A DNA stretch of 64,000 bases, from NCBI GenBank assembly GCA_035610365.1, contig CM069435.1:16481123-16545122 (forward strand). Reading direction: 5' to 3'. A program made the position numbers and the translations under genes. A model generated the notes under the pieces. The model had not been told where the DNA came from and searched no databases. It was given only the letters and a program-made list of their open reading frames with translations. Positions 23,535 through 33,909 of the stretch are shown here, one piece after another. This DNA comes from Aquatica leii (taxonomy: Eukaryota; Arthropoda; Insecta; Coleoptera; Lampyridae). Numbering within the stretch: the first letter of the stretch is position 1; each line of letters opens with the position of its first letter.

Positions 23535-24580
23535 TTCAAGCGTAATAAATCATTTCATGGGTATTTAAGAATGATTAGTATAATTTTATATCTGAAACAC
23601 ATTATAATACAAACATAAATAATGTAATCAAAAGCACATAATTGCAAAATTAATAATGTCATTGGAATGTATACAACTGCAACATAAAAGTAGGTGAATA
23701 AATTGTCAAATAAGCACATTCTTTGTAATGTCTACAATTATAACATTGAAAAAATGTAAGTGAAGACACAGTATTTCAATGTAATAGTAAGCATTTTTGT
23801 ATACAAATATTTATAATTAATGTTAAAAATAAGCAGTAAATTTTTTCTTTACATAAATTACATAATTACAGTAATTTGCAAAACCGAAATTTTACTGGAC
23901 ACTGAATTTATATATAATATTGTATATATTCAGATACATATTACATATATATTTATTAATATTATTTAGATACATACAAATAGATAAAAAATATCAATGG
24001 AAATTCATTTATTTATATTAACTTATATAGATAATTTGTACTGCACGTAAGGGATGAGAGTTATTATTTAAGAATGATTTAGTATAATTTTATATCTTTA
24101 ACACATTATAATACAAACATAAATATTGTAATCAAAAGCACAGAATTGCAAAATTAATAATTTCATTGGAATGTCTATAATTGCAGCATAAATGTAGGTG
24201 AAGAAATTGTTAAATAAGCACATTCTTTGTAATGTCTACAACTATAACATTGAAAAAAATGTTAGTGAAAACACAATATTTAAATGTAATAGTACGCACT
24301 TTTCGTATACAAATACTTATAATTAATGTTAAAAATAAAGCAGTAAATTTTTTCTTTACATAAATTACATAATTATAGTAATTTGCAAAACCGAAATTTT
24401 ACAGGACACTGGATTATTATTTTTATATATATTATGATACATATTACTTATATATTTAATAATATTTATAGTAATTTGTAAAACCGAAATTTTACCGTAT
24501 TGCAACATAAAAGTAAGTGAAGAAATTGTCAAATAAGCACATTCTTTGTAATGTCTACACTGTAACATTGAAAAAAATGT
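23535..24580. repeat. Direct repeats in the terminal part of the right arm
   Basis: Mirror of the repeats at 10245-11290, with the same ACATTGAAAAA and TTTGCAAAACCGAAATTTTAC units. Confidence 0.65.
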
Positions 24581-24796
24581 AAGTGAAGACTTTATCGACT
24601 GACCTACATCCGAGCATACCCGAAACGAAATGATTTTTACGATATTTTACGATTCCCCTACCACAATACGATGTATCCCGACTTACCAAATCCGAATACA
24701 ACTCGAGCATACCCGAAACAAAACGATAGCAACGAAATTTTACGATCTCCCGCCGATCTTACCCGAGTGATCCAAAATCCTCACTACATAACTACT

Positions 24797-24802
24797 CTCC
24801 TT
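24797..24802. repeat. Right target-site duplication CTCCTT
   Basis: Matches 10018-10023. Immediately after it the gypsy pol frame resumes. Confidence 0.9.
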
Positions 24803-26486
24803 GATAGTAGAAGACGGTCTTCTTAAGCGATCCCTAGAAAGTGCCGAGGGCACGGGAAACAGACTACAGCTGGTAGTGCCGAAGAGCAGGGTGACCGAAG
24901 TGTTGAAGCATCTCCACGATGGGACATCAGGAGGACACTTTGACATTAAGAAGACGTTGGGTAAAGTGCGAGAACGATTCTACTGGATGAACTGCAAAGA
25001 GGACGTCATGAAATGGTGCCGTAAATGCATAGTCTGCGCTTCAGGAAATGGTCCAGCGAGAAAGCGCAAAGCACCCATGAAACAATACAACGTAGGAAGC
25101 CCTTTGGAAAGAGTAGCGATTGACATCGCAGGGCCGTTCCCAGAATCCGATTCGGGAAATAAATACATCTTGGTGGCGATGGATTATTTCACGAAATGGA
25201 CGGAGGCTTACGCCATACCCAATCAGGAAGCAGCTACAGTCGCAGACGTATTAGTAAAGGAGTTTTTCTGCCGGTTTGGAGTTCCGTTGGAATTACACTC
25301 CGATCAAGGCCGCAATTTTGAGTCTGGGCTGTTTCAAGAAGTTTGCCGACTGTTAGGCATTAAGAAGACTAGGACAACGCCTCTCCATCCTCAGTCTGAT
25401 GGCATGGTTGAACGGATGAATCGAACAATGGGCAAGTACTTAGCCAAGGTAGTGTCCGAACATCAAAGAGACTGGGATCAGTACTTGCACCTCTTCTTAA
25501 TGGCGTACCGATCATCCGTTCACGAAAGCACAGGCCAAACACCATCCTGTGTCATGTTCGGTCGTGAGATAAGATTACCATGCGATCTTCAATTTGGACG
25601 AAGACCGGAAGAAGAAGTCGCTGGAGAAGATTACGTCAGCAAGCTGGCAAGGAGGCAAGACGAAGTACATGAAGAGGTTCGTAAAAACACACAAATTGCC
25701 AGCGACAGGATGAAAACAAGATATGACGTTAAGGCGCAAAATGGTGGGTTTCAACCTGGCGATATGGTTTGGTTGTATAACCCTCAAAGGAGACGTGGTT
25801 TGTCGCCGAAGCTGCAAAGGCAATGGGAGGGCCCCTATGAAGTCGTGCAGCGTATTAACGACGTTATATACCGCATCCGAAAACCGCCCAGAGGCAAGCC
25901 AAAAGTGGTCCACGTCGATCGTCTAGCCCCGTTTGCTGGCGATAACCACAATCCGCAAGTTCAGGTCCGAACCAGAGTAATAAGTAGCAGAACCAGGAAT
26001 CCAATCGAAGAAACGGAGTTCGAAAAGTTTATGAACTTATACGGAGGTTCTGGAAAAGCAAGGTTCGGAGTTACCACCGAGGAACAACAAGACCTGTTCC
26101 AGACACAAAAAGATAACGCACATTGCGTGAGCGAGGAGCTTGACATGTCCAAAGGGGTTGCAGTCGTGTTTAAAAAGAAGTTTGGACAGCTAGATGAATT
26201 GCGAAGACAGCAACCGGCAGTCGGAAAGGTTTTAGGACTACGTGGTGACGGACGCTTCGTTTTCTATCTGGTCACCAAGAAATACTCACGTGTCAAGCCG
26301 TTATACAAAGATCTGTGGCGAACATTATGGAGTCTCAAGAGACAAATGGAGTTCCATCATGTTAAGAAATTAGCAGTACCCAAGCTTGGTTGTGGCTTAG
26401 ACCAACTGAATTGGAGGACAGTTCGAAACATGTTGGAGGTCGTCTTCCGAGGAACAGGCATTCAAGTGTTGGTCTGTAGTTACTAA
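24803..26486 (+). CDS. pol: Integrase with a C-terminal TARG1/OARD1-like macro domain (pol, 3' part)
   Basis: This continues pol after the insertion; the frame has no true start here. Residues are counted from 24801. The HHCC zinc-binding region is at 39-79 (H39, H46, C76, C79). The catalytic core has D108, D168 and E204 (35 residues between the last two), the DDE triad of retroviral-type integrases. A GPYEVVQRI...VHVDRLAPF segment is the GPY/F C-terminal domain. Beyond it, roughly 422-561 is an extra domain: DNAHCVSEELDMSKGVAVVF, KKKFGQLDELRRQQ, FYLVTKKYSRVKPLY, LGCGLDQLNW and a GIQVLVCSY end. This matches the macro domain of TARG1/OARD1 in motif order and length (about 140 residues). The lysine of YLVTKK (K493 or K494) and the aspartate of GCGLD (D534) correspond to that enzyme's catalytic pair. 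It could remove ADP-ribose from glutamate or O-acetyl-ADP-ribose. The frame is uninterrupted throughout. Confidence 0.93.
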
Positions 26487-26702
26487 CCGAGGAGAGTATT
26501 GGGTCAGGAAAAGTCCATTGGCTGTTACTTTTATGGTCAAGGAAGTTGCCGAAATGGAGGAAGCTGCCGCTATCGCCACGATCCCTTTTACCGGTGTCGC
26601 ATCCAGTCTCCTGTTCTAGGACAGAACAGTCCTAAGAAGGGGGCAGTGAAACGTCCGAGAAATTACTTGCAAATGCAAGAGCCTTCTAGAACTGTTATCT
26701 AG
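26487..26702 (+). CDS. CCCH zinc-finger frame downstream of the macro domain
   Basis: It lies in the same frame as integrase-macro and is separated from it only by the TAA at 26484-26486. It encodes a CCCH finger: Cys at 26523, 26547 and 26565 and His at 26577, spaced C-x7-C-x5-C-x3-H (CYFYGQGSC, then NGGSCRYRH). The rest is basic and runs into the 3' LTR, stopping at 26702. There is no ATG in frame before the finger, so it would be made by stop readthrough, or the TAA is a recent mutation (for example from CAA) of a longer integrase-macro-CCCH protein. CCCH fingers usually bind RNA. I cannot tell which explanation holds from one copy. Confidence 0.65.
   Translation, partial: PRRVLGQEKSIGCYFYGQGSCRNGGSCRYRHDPFYRCRIQSPVLGQNSPKKGAVKRPRNYLQMQEPSRTVI
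26634..26646 (+). promoter_or_regulatory. Polypurine tract
   Basis: AAGAAGGGGGCAG directly precedes the 3' LTR (TGAAAC), the position of the plus-strand primer. It also lies inside the CCCH reading frame. Confidence 0.8.
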
Positions 26703-27111
26703 TTTCTAGAAGATATAGCGAAAAGTGAGGAACGATCGAGAAGGATTCGCCGATGTCTATAAAAGCCGAAGATGGAAATCGTAGGTCAGTTATTGTCGAA
26801 ACGCGAATGCAGCTGTATTAAGAAGATCATCAAGTGAAAATAAATCGTTCGCACGTGTGTCTACATAAATAAATCGAGAATAATCGTGTATTTGATAATT
26901 AGTGTAAACAAGTGTGATATCCGAGGACGTTATCTTATCTCGTGTTAGTGATAGCGTTATACAACGGTTATACATAAATTATAGTGTAAGTGTTTTTATT
27001 ATTAGATTTTATTAGTTCGGTTAATTTAAATGTGTACATATTTCTAGATTAAGTAAACGTAGTTTTAGTCGTTTTAAATAAATTAGTTTTTTAATAAATA
27101 GATACGTAACA
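26647..27111 (+). repeat. 3' LTR of gypsy element
   Basis: 465 bp matching 5675-6139 except for about five substitutions, followed by ATAT (27112-27115), the right target duplication. The heat-shock-like and TATA motifs are kept. Confidence 0.95.
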
Positions 27112-27115
27112 ATAT

Positions 27116-27855
27116 TTTACTTTTAGTCGAGTAAAATTATTTAGCCTTCAGCTTGTCTTGAATTTTTTTATTGAAGGCCGATGGTGGTTATTTAGTTTGG
27201 CTAATGCAAGTTTGCACATTTCTCTCTGTGGACATTCCCTTGTTGCTTGTACTGTTTTTTTTACCATTTAATTTGACATTTACAGTTCTTGTATTAAGCA
27301 TTACCAAAGTTCATCTTATTGTAGTATTGTCAATCTGATGGTTTTGCCATTGCCTCTTACATGGAGTGATAGATGTTGTCAAAGGTTTCTTGTATATCAA
27401 GAAACGCTTCAACTACATTCTCTTTTTACTTTTTTAATTTTTTCTACCAGTTGGTGTAGTGCTGTATCACACTTTCTTATTTGCTAAGCATATTAATACC
27501 TGTGAATCGGAAATGCTATTAAAGCCACTGCCCCCCAAAGCCTGTCGACTAATCTTTTCAATGTTTTAAAGAAAAATGACGTTAGAGTAATGGGTCTGTA
27601 GAATTTAGCTTCTACGTAGCTGCTCTTACCCGGTTTTGGGATGAATACCATTTTAGTCACTCTCCAGGCTTGAGGAATGTAGTTTTGTGCAATACTTGCT
27701 TGAAACATGACTCCGAATAGGTTAAGTAGTATATCTATCTTTTTCTGTAGCATAACGAGTTGTATGTCATTGTTGCCAGCAGATTTAAAAGAACTGAAGA
27801 GACTAATTGCCCACTTTATTCTTTCTTTGCTAACAATTGTATTTGTTTTTTCCAC
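27116..27855 (-). pseudogene. Decayed LINE reverse transcriptase (Jockey superfamily)
   Basis: On the - strand 27493-27855 reads KERIKWAISLF...SAGNNDIQLVML...YIPQAWRVTKMVFIPKPGKSSY and PITLTSFFFKTLKRLVDRL. This is the fingers region of R1/LOA/Jockey-type RTs (SPG-D-I, FIPKPGK, RPI-LTSF-LKT-ERL). Further 3' (27480 down to about 27190) broken frames keep TALHQLVEKI-like and VKKTVQATRECPQ-like pieces. Stops and shifts abolish function. The catalytic FADD box is not visible before the gypsy boundary, so the 3' end is missing. Confidence 0.78.
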
Positions 27856-28560
27856 TCTTCTCTTCTAGGTGTACTAAATTGGGTTGTTCCGCCGCTCCGG
27901 GTAAATAAGTTTTTATCAAAAGAGGAATTGTCTCATTCTCGGTCCTAGTGTTTTCCGTTTTCTATTTTAAGTGTGATTACTTAGTTTGTGTTTATCTTTG
28001 AAATAATTTTGCAGAGACTAGCTGTGGAACGCGTGGTTTCCACTTTCTGGCAGAATTTTTTTAGGCTGCTACCTTTGCTGCCTTGATTTCTTTGCCATAT
28101 TCTGTCACGTCAACATGATAGCTCTTCCAGTTTTTGGTGGCTTTAGACTTATTAAACAGACGCCCGATTTTTTGTCTGATTCCTTCTTCTTTTCTTGGTC
28201 TTTGCTTATTGTTGTGTATTTTAACTCTCTGTTGACTAAGGCCTATTAGACGACAGCTGATCTAAAAAGAGTCTATCATGGCTTTTTCTATCCGATCAAC
28301 ATTAGAGTCTAGTACTACTTTATTTTCATCTTGTTTTGTAGTTTCTGTTTATATAGGTCCCAGTCTGCTTTTCTTGGGTTATAGTATGGTTTTTGGGTTA
28401 ATTCCCCTTGAGACAGTTTGAAGCTAACATAATTATGATCAGATAGTAATTTGTTCACTGTTTGACTCATATTCATAGTTGTAATGGTAATATATGTATG
28501 TATAACTTCCTGTCTGTTGGAGTTATGAAAAGTTGGTGTATTTCCTACATTAACTACTAC
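27856..28560 (-). pseudogene. LINE linker between endonuclease and RT, decayed
   Basis: Broken - strand frames keep pieces such as KNWKSYHVDVTEYGKEI and AAKVAA, the K/W-rich linker that precedes RT in this LINE superfamily. No intact frame. Confidence 0.5.
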
Positions 28561-29052
28561 TAGATTGTTAGTTAGCTAACAATGACTCACTGCTTATGTT
28601 GCAGTCAGTGCTGCCCCAAGTGGTGTGGTGTGCGTTTGCATCGCAGTCCAGAATTAAAATCTAGATCGTTTTAGTAGGACTGGCAATACTAGTTTCTCTA
28701 ACTCCTCGCTGGGCAGTAGTTTCTTGGAATCGGATGGGAGGTAGTTTGAGCTTATAATGGCTTTACCACTACCTTTCTCACGATTCCATTTTATTTTTAC
28801 CGTGGTATTATCTCTAGAACAAAATTCCATTAGTGGTATACAGTCAAGATTCTTTTTTATTATTATGCATATTCCAGGACTTGCATGATTATAGATAAGT
28901 TTACTTTTAGCATTTAAGCCATGGATCTCTTTTTTGACTATCCATAGTTTCTAGATAAGTGTTAAGCCATAATCTTCTTATAGCAGCTTTCTGCATATAT
29001 TTGCACTAGCTACCTTACAGTGGTGTAGATTAATTTGTAGTATTCTCAAGTT
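28561..29052 (-). pseudogene. Decayed LINE apurinic-type endonuclease
   Basis: From about 29052 on the - strand: LRILQINLHHCKVASANICR, then HASPGICIIIKK, IKWNREKGSGKAIISSNYLP and LPSEELEKL. This order (LQINLHHC, then the A-G-A block, then the SSYLP block) is the N-terminal endonuclease of Jockey/R1-type LINEs. Stops interrupt it. It lies directly upstream of the RT pieces in the correct order. Confidence 0.7.
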
Positions 29053-30664
29053 TTTTTATCCATAGAAAAGACAAAAAAACTTGTTATATTATAAATTAGT
29101 AGTTCAATTCGCGAGTATGAAAATTTCTCTTCAAGTATGAAATTTGTCCGTATGATTCTCTACTCTTTCGTCGAAATTGTCAAATTTTAGACAACACTTT
29201 TAACTCACTTCCTGCAAGACCATCTACGAGTTCTGTACTTTTAAGCCCGGGGCAACCTTCACTTTTAGATCGTTTCACGCGAATATGCAATTACATTTGT
29301 ACGGTTGAAACGGGGTAAGTGGTGTAAATTTTTTTTTATTGGGGGTTTAATTTGAATCTGTGCTAATTGTCTGTAGCGGATATTGGTACCCACCACATGT
29401 TTACCGTTGTAATCCTTCCATTATCGCCTCTAGGGTTGGATGTAGTTGTCGTTATTACTTACAACTGCAAGGCGAGGGTATCGGAGATGTAGGTATTCCA
29501 TACATCAAATAGGAATAAATAACGAGGGAGCTAAGATGTAGGTATTCCATACATCCACTAGAGGTTGAATCGTCGTCAGTAGTCCTTACGACAGGAAGGT
29601 TTAGGAGTTTAGGAGGAGTTCTAGAAGGTAAACTTGAGAACCCGGTTCTGTTTGTTTAATTGTCGTGCTGCTGGTTTTATAGGGATCCTTATCAACTCTG
29701 GACGGAAACTAGGAAGGAGTTTTAGGGTATGGGAAAGCGTGGATTATCACCTCATACTTACAACGCCACTCGCGCCTATTTTATGAATTATAAGTGAAAA
29801 TAATTACACTATTTACGCATTTATAATTTAAATTAAAATAAATTGACGGATTCTTACACCGTTATCACCGAAGATAACTAGCAGGTGACTTAGTTAGAAA
29901 ACTTCCATGACGTCGCATTATTAATAACGTTATTATCTTATACACCGTCAAGAGTTAGAAACCTGCAGGATTATCTCTCTTTTAAAGATTAACTACGACA
30001 AACACTGGTGAAATTTATGCTGTTAAGTCGAAGGGAAACGCTGCGCATTTACGTTCTTAAATGATTGGATGCTAAGGAGACCTTTTGCTTGCGTTAACAT
30101 TATATGCTCGTTTAGATTGGATTTAATATTACTTTTTAGGTAACTCAAGTACGGAATTAGCTAATCGCCTACTGGATAAAATCTAACTGTGAGTATTACT
30201 ATTTCAATTTTTTTTCTTCGATTTGTATTTTGGTGGTCATGTCGTTTATGACCGTACGTGCATGTTAAGTTAACACAATTAATAATATTTTTGTGCTTCA
30301 CGAACTCATAAGCAGTGCGCGTTGAGTTTCGAAGGCTTAAATTGTTTGTTTGTCTACAATTTTAAGATTTGCGAATATAAATTCAGACGTTATGTTTATG
30401 TAAAAGCTTAAACCGACAGGGTCAGCTTGTTCTACGGTGTGTTGCTCACTATTCGACTCAACTTATAATTCATTCGACACACGTATAAATATTTGCGAAA
30501 ACTTATATTTATATACTTTCTTCATCTTCTGTGATAAAATAAATATATATGTATATTCTGTATTATTACTTCTGTGGTGTTATTTATTTTTTTCCAGCTA
30601 CGGGTAGAGTTAGACGGTATCTCCTTAATTTAATCTTTCATCGTCTTGGTGCCTTTTTTTAGAT
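29053..30664. other. Unassigned stretch within the LINE region
   Basis: About 1.6 kb separating the LINE endonuclease from the ORF1-like pieces. It is less AT-rich around 29380-29760 and contains the duplicated motif noted separately. No gene is recognised. It may be an insertion into the LINE. Confidence 0.4.
29481..29556. repeat. Duplicated 21-nt motif with inverted ends
   Basis: GATGTAGGTATTCCATACATC occurs twice, near 29483 and 29535, separated by about 30 bp. The ends GATGTA and TACATC are inverse to each other. Two units are too few for an array. Role unknown. Confidence 0.55.
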
Positions 30665-31550
30665 TTACGTCATAATTTCGCAAAACAAAACCTGCCATCC
30701 CTCTCCGAAGAAGCTGTGGTAGCCGTTGCATTGTTTTGTTACAAGAAGACCAGCGTAGCAATTTATTCTTGGCGGTCCAACTCGAGGAACCTGATTTTCT
30801 CGTAACAAACTGACATTATTAAGGCTTATGTGTGCTACGCAGTTGACTGATTGAAGTGCATGTTTTGCACTGTCGTCTATCAATACTGCAAACGTTCTGC
30901 TTCCGTCTTCTAGAAGAGTTACGTTAAGTATTCTCCAAGCGTCGGTTTGTAGGTCTTCTACGGTTTGTTTGTTATGATTCATGATCATTACAAAGGATTA
31001 CTTTGGGTTTTTGTTTGACGTACCACTTGGGGACGTTAAACACTACTCTAACAGAATTGACAATCTTCGCCCGCTTGTTTATCTCTAGTTTGGCAGCTTA
31101 AGTACTTGCTTACTTAGCCAAAGTATTGCGAGTTCGTCTTTACATGCTAGTGAAGAGTTGTGTGTTTTCAATTTCTATACCAAAGATAGTGTAAATCAGG
31201 ATGTCTTTGACTAGGTCGCCTTGCTCCTTTGTCAGTTTGACATCTGGGTAACCTACAGGGTAGATGACTATCTTCATTGTGGTGACTGTCTCAGCAAAAT
31301 CAGGTTTGCTTGGACTGTCTGTATTTGATGTAGACGGCTTGTTTTCTACCTGCCTAGCCTTTTTTTTGTTTCCGCAGGGGGAAGGGGTAGCATCGTCTGA
31401 GCGTGGCCTCTTTTTGGTTGAAACTGGGTCTATTGCTTTCTTCTTTTTCATTTTCTGTTTTTTAATTAGGGTCATATTTAATGTTTTTGCAGGATTCCTT
31501 ACCGCATTCTCTGCGTTCTTTGGCTGTAAGTTTGGTCTTTTGAGGGACAC
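30665..31550 (-). pseudogene. LINE ORF1-like remnants
   Basis: Two - strand frames. 31140-31550 is lysine-rich, then KIVIYPVGYPDVKLTKEQGD; 30665-30988 reads WRILNVTLLEDGSRTFAVLI, DDSAKHALQSVNC and NNVSLL. Both resemble ORF1 proteins of insect Jockey-superfamily LINEs (basic N-terminus, then the DWKVL-type and ID--S-LR blocks). No zinc knuckle is seen. They have the orientation and order expected upstream of the endonuclease, but a gap of 1.6 kb lies between, so linkage to the same element is likely, not proven. Confidence 0.5.
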
Positions 31551-31590
31551 TTTGCCTTGTTGGATGAGTATGACTTCCGACTGTGGTTGA

Positions 31591-33479
31591 ATATTATTCG
31601 GTACATACTAATGATTAACAATCTTTAGCAACAAAACTTTTAACTTATATTTACCGGATTTACTAATTTTAGTAACAATTGTTTCTATGATAATTAAGTG
31701 TAACTTACCACTAAGTATAACATTTGTTAACATTTTAGAATGACTGATTATTAAAAACTTTAGCTACCATTTACATTGTAAAATCAAGAATAAAAATATC
31801 TGATGCTATACGTTATACGCGCAAGCATAAATCAGCAAATAATTTAAAACCTTGCTAATCATTAACTAATGCTGTAGAGTGAATTATACCTAATTACTAA
31901 AAGTTATTCATAACTAATTATTTATTCAGACTAATACGGAGATGAGTAATGATTAATCACTAATTAGGTACATTAACTTTTAATCATTAAATCAGTCATA
32001 ACTCGTGTTTATTCAATTTTTTTTTAAATACACGTGTTTTTCGATAAACCCATTAAGTATCATATCCAAACCTAAAATGTAACCGTGGTCCGTAATTAAT
32101 TCTATGGCGTTTTTACTATCTTCTCGTTTGTTTGTGACGCCTATATTCTTGATTTGTTCATTTAGTATTTCCAGTTTTTATCGCAAAAAACTTTACTAAA
32201 CAAGAAATCCCGAGTCGATAAAACACAAAAGTGAACGTTGAACCGTTCCATTTACGCGAACGCTAGTGGATGCTTCTCGAGATACAAAATGTAGTACATA
32301 CTGTAGTACACTGTTGCTTGATACAAAGCGTAGCTTAAAACTAACATTTTTATTCGAGCAGAAACACGTTCGTGCTGTACAAATGCACCAAGTTTATTCT
32401 TAAAACATTGTTTTACGTTGTTTCATTATTAGAAGATGGTACAATGTTTATTGATCATACCTTATTTCCATCTGGCTGCAAACCTATTACACGTGTTGCT
32501 ATTAATTTAATTTGAACCAAAGTATACTACTTTTCGAAATTAAAAATATTACTTAATACATTTTTATAATTAATTTCACGATTAGGATCTACTGAGCAAT
32601 TATTGTTATAATCTCAAGTTGTTGTTGTTCTAAACGTCGATCACATTAGTAATAACTGTCAGCTGTTATCCAAATTCCAAATACGGATTTAGGGGTTGTG
32701 ACCTAGACCTCAACGACAAACGGCACATGTTCGGAGTATTTGGAAACTGCAAAAAGATTCTTGCCACAACATTTGTTAGCGTGTTCGACTTGTTTTATGT
32801 TCGTCAAGAAAATAAAATATTTTTATTAATTACAGTTTCTATTTTAAACAAAATCTAGATTGATACGTCGATTACGTAGCTCTGTTAACAAGAAAATGGA
32901 TTTTCTTTCTGATCCCCATAAAGTGCTAAGTCATTAATCTGATAAAGATTACCTTCCAACACGCATTTTCCTAAATAATTAATGGTGAAGCCGAAGTGCA
33001 TAAAAATGCACGCCAAGATCAATAGCGCGGAGCCAGTTACTTTTCAATTAAAAGCTTTTCTTACGTGAACTAGCAACTTAAAATAAAACATTTTTTTTAA
33101 AACTAACTTTTTAAAAAAAGTTGTTTGTTTTAGAATTTGTAAAATAAATTGCTAGGTTCTAAATATTCTGTATCAAATGTCTTGTAAACGAAATTAGGTT
33201 GACTCAATTAAGGCTGCTGCTGTTATTGACAGGTTGTTTTTGCTATTGTCACGTTACATTATAGACTGCACTCTTTTACGTTAAAGAAATAACGTAAACG
33301 AATTTAAAATATAATAACGATAATCTTAAAAAATGCGCATAATTTATTGCTTTTTTTTGTTCAAATTTATTTTTTTGCTAGTGATAAACGTTAGGATTAA
33401 TTACACGTTAAAATTTTAAATAAATATGGAAATAAACCGATAAATTTTGTACGTTTATAACGCCTGCGTAATGTGTATT
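31591..33479. other. No gene seen; AT-rich upstream of host exon
   Basis: AT-rich, with short repeated TAATNATTA-like motifs around 31850-31990. No coding sequence is recognised. It may contain regulatory sequence for the gene at 33825, but nothing specific is visible. Confidence 0.45.
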
Positions 33480-33561
33480 CAGCTGTTATTTGTAGATTTC
33501 CGGAGTTTCAAAGTGGTCCCGGAGTGCAGACTCTGAACCCGGAGTCTACATTTTAACTGTT

Positions 33562-33600
33562 TACATCAGTGTTGCATTGAAGTTCGATGCGTCGCGACGC
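33562..33600 (+). promoter_or_regulatory. Candidate initiator plus DPE core promoter
   Basis: ACATCAGTG gives an insect-type initiator (TCAGT) with A at 33568. At +28 to +32 (33595-33599) the sequence CGACG is close to the downstream promoter element. The local rise in GC and lack of a TATA box fit this type of promoter. The start site is inferred. Confidence 0.4.
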
Positions 33601-33824
33601 TGTCCCTAAGCGCCGGCTCTTCTTACGTTTCAGTGTCTTACGTCGTATAAGAGTATATGTTACATTTTGATTAAGCGCGGCTTATGCGTTTATTTGTGGA
33701 AACATAACATTTAACAAACGGTTACAATGTAACTTTTCAAGCAGTGCCGTTTATTCTTGAAATTAATTAAAAAAAGACACCAACTCGAATTTTTGGTACT
33801 TTGTGTGTCTCATAAAAATTCAGG

Positions 33825-33909
33825 ATGGTGTGGAAAAAATATCCATTTTTGGTGGCTGCGTTGCTATTGGCAACCATTTGGAGCGTCCACGGTAGACTGA
33901 TTCAACAAG
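33825..33909 (+). CDS. First coding exon of a secreted or membrane protein
   Basis: The ATG at 33825 opens MVWKKYPFLVAALLLATIWS followed by VHGRLIQQ. This is a textbook signal peptide: basic n-region, hydrophobic core of about 16 residues and likely cleavage after VHG. After 28 codons plus one base, CAACAAG meets GTAAGA (from 33910), a good donor. The open frame that continues past the donor is intronic. The exon follows a moderately GC-rich leader with candidate promoter elements, and no transposon similarity is seen, so I take it as a host gene. The next exon is not identified here, so the first intron probably exceeds 30 kb. The gene family cannot be told from 28 residues. Confidence 0.7.

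Larger units (their letters stand above)
10024..24796. mobile_element. Palindromic Polinton/Maverick-type element (14,773 bp)
   Basis: The element begins AGTAGTTATGTAGTGAGG and ends with its exact inverse, flanked by the 6-bp duplication CTCCTT. AG/CT termini, a 6-bp duplication and inverted repeats are Polinton hallmarks. Instead of a gene-rich unique middle, the whole element is two inverted arms (10024-17377 and 17572-24796) around a 194-bp spacer. Both arms carry decayed Polinton-type genes: a packaging ATPase and a second conserved gene. No DNA polymerase B, integrase, protease or capsid gene is seen, so this is a non-autonomous derivative. The insertion splits gypsy pol and is therefore younger than that copy. 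Confidence 0.85.
17572..24796 (+). repeat. Right arm of the palindrome
   Basis: The inverse of 10024-17377, with genes reading rightward. It is shorter by about 130 bp because of a deletion near 21470. Confidence 0.93.
5675..27111 (+). mobile_element. Ty3/gypsy LTR retrotransposon carrying macro and CCCH domains, split by a 14.8-kb insertion
   Basis: Complete boundaries are visible: a 465-bp LTR at each end (TGAAAC...TAACA), an ATAT target duplication (5671-5674 and 27112-27115), a primer-binding site, a polypurine tract, and gag, protease, RT, RNase H and integrase in the Ty3/gypsy order. Integrase after RNase H places it in Ty3/gypsy, not copia. Pol is interrupted between RNase H and integrase by the palindromic element at 10024-24796. 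Without that insertion the element would be about 6.66 kb. Defects are a gag frameshift near 7200, a frame change in the protease-RT linker near 8175, a TGA at 9962-9964, and the insertion. It is therefore not autonomous. About five LTR differences suggest a fairly young insertion. Confidence 0.95.

Noticed and set aside
24801..24803. TTG as a start codon for the integrase-macro protein.
   Set aside because: The frame is simply the continuation of pol after the palindromic insertion. The TTG straddles the target duplication and is not an initiation site.
29481..29556. Possible CRISPR-like repeat pair.
   Set aside because: Only two units in a eukaryotic transposon context, with no further repeats and no associated genes.
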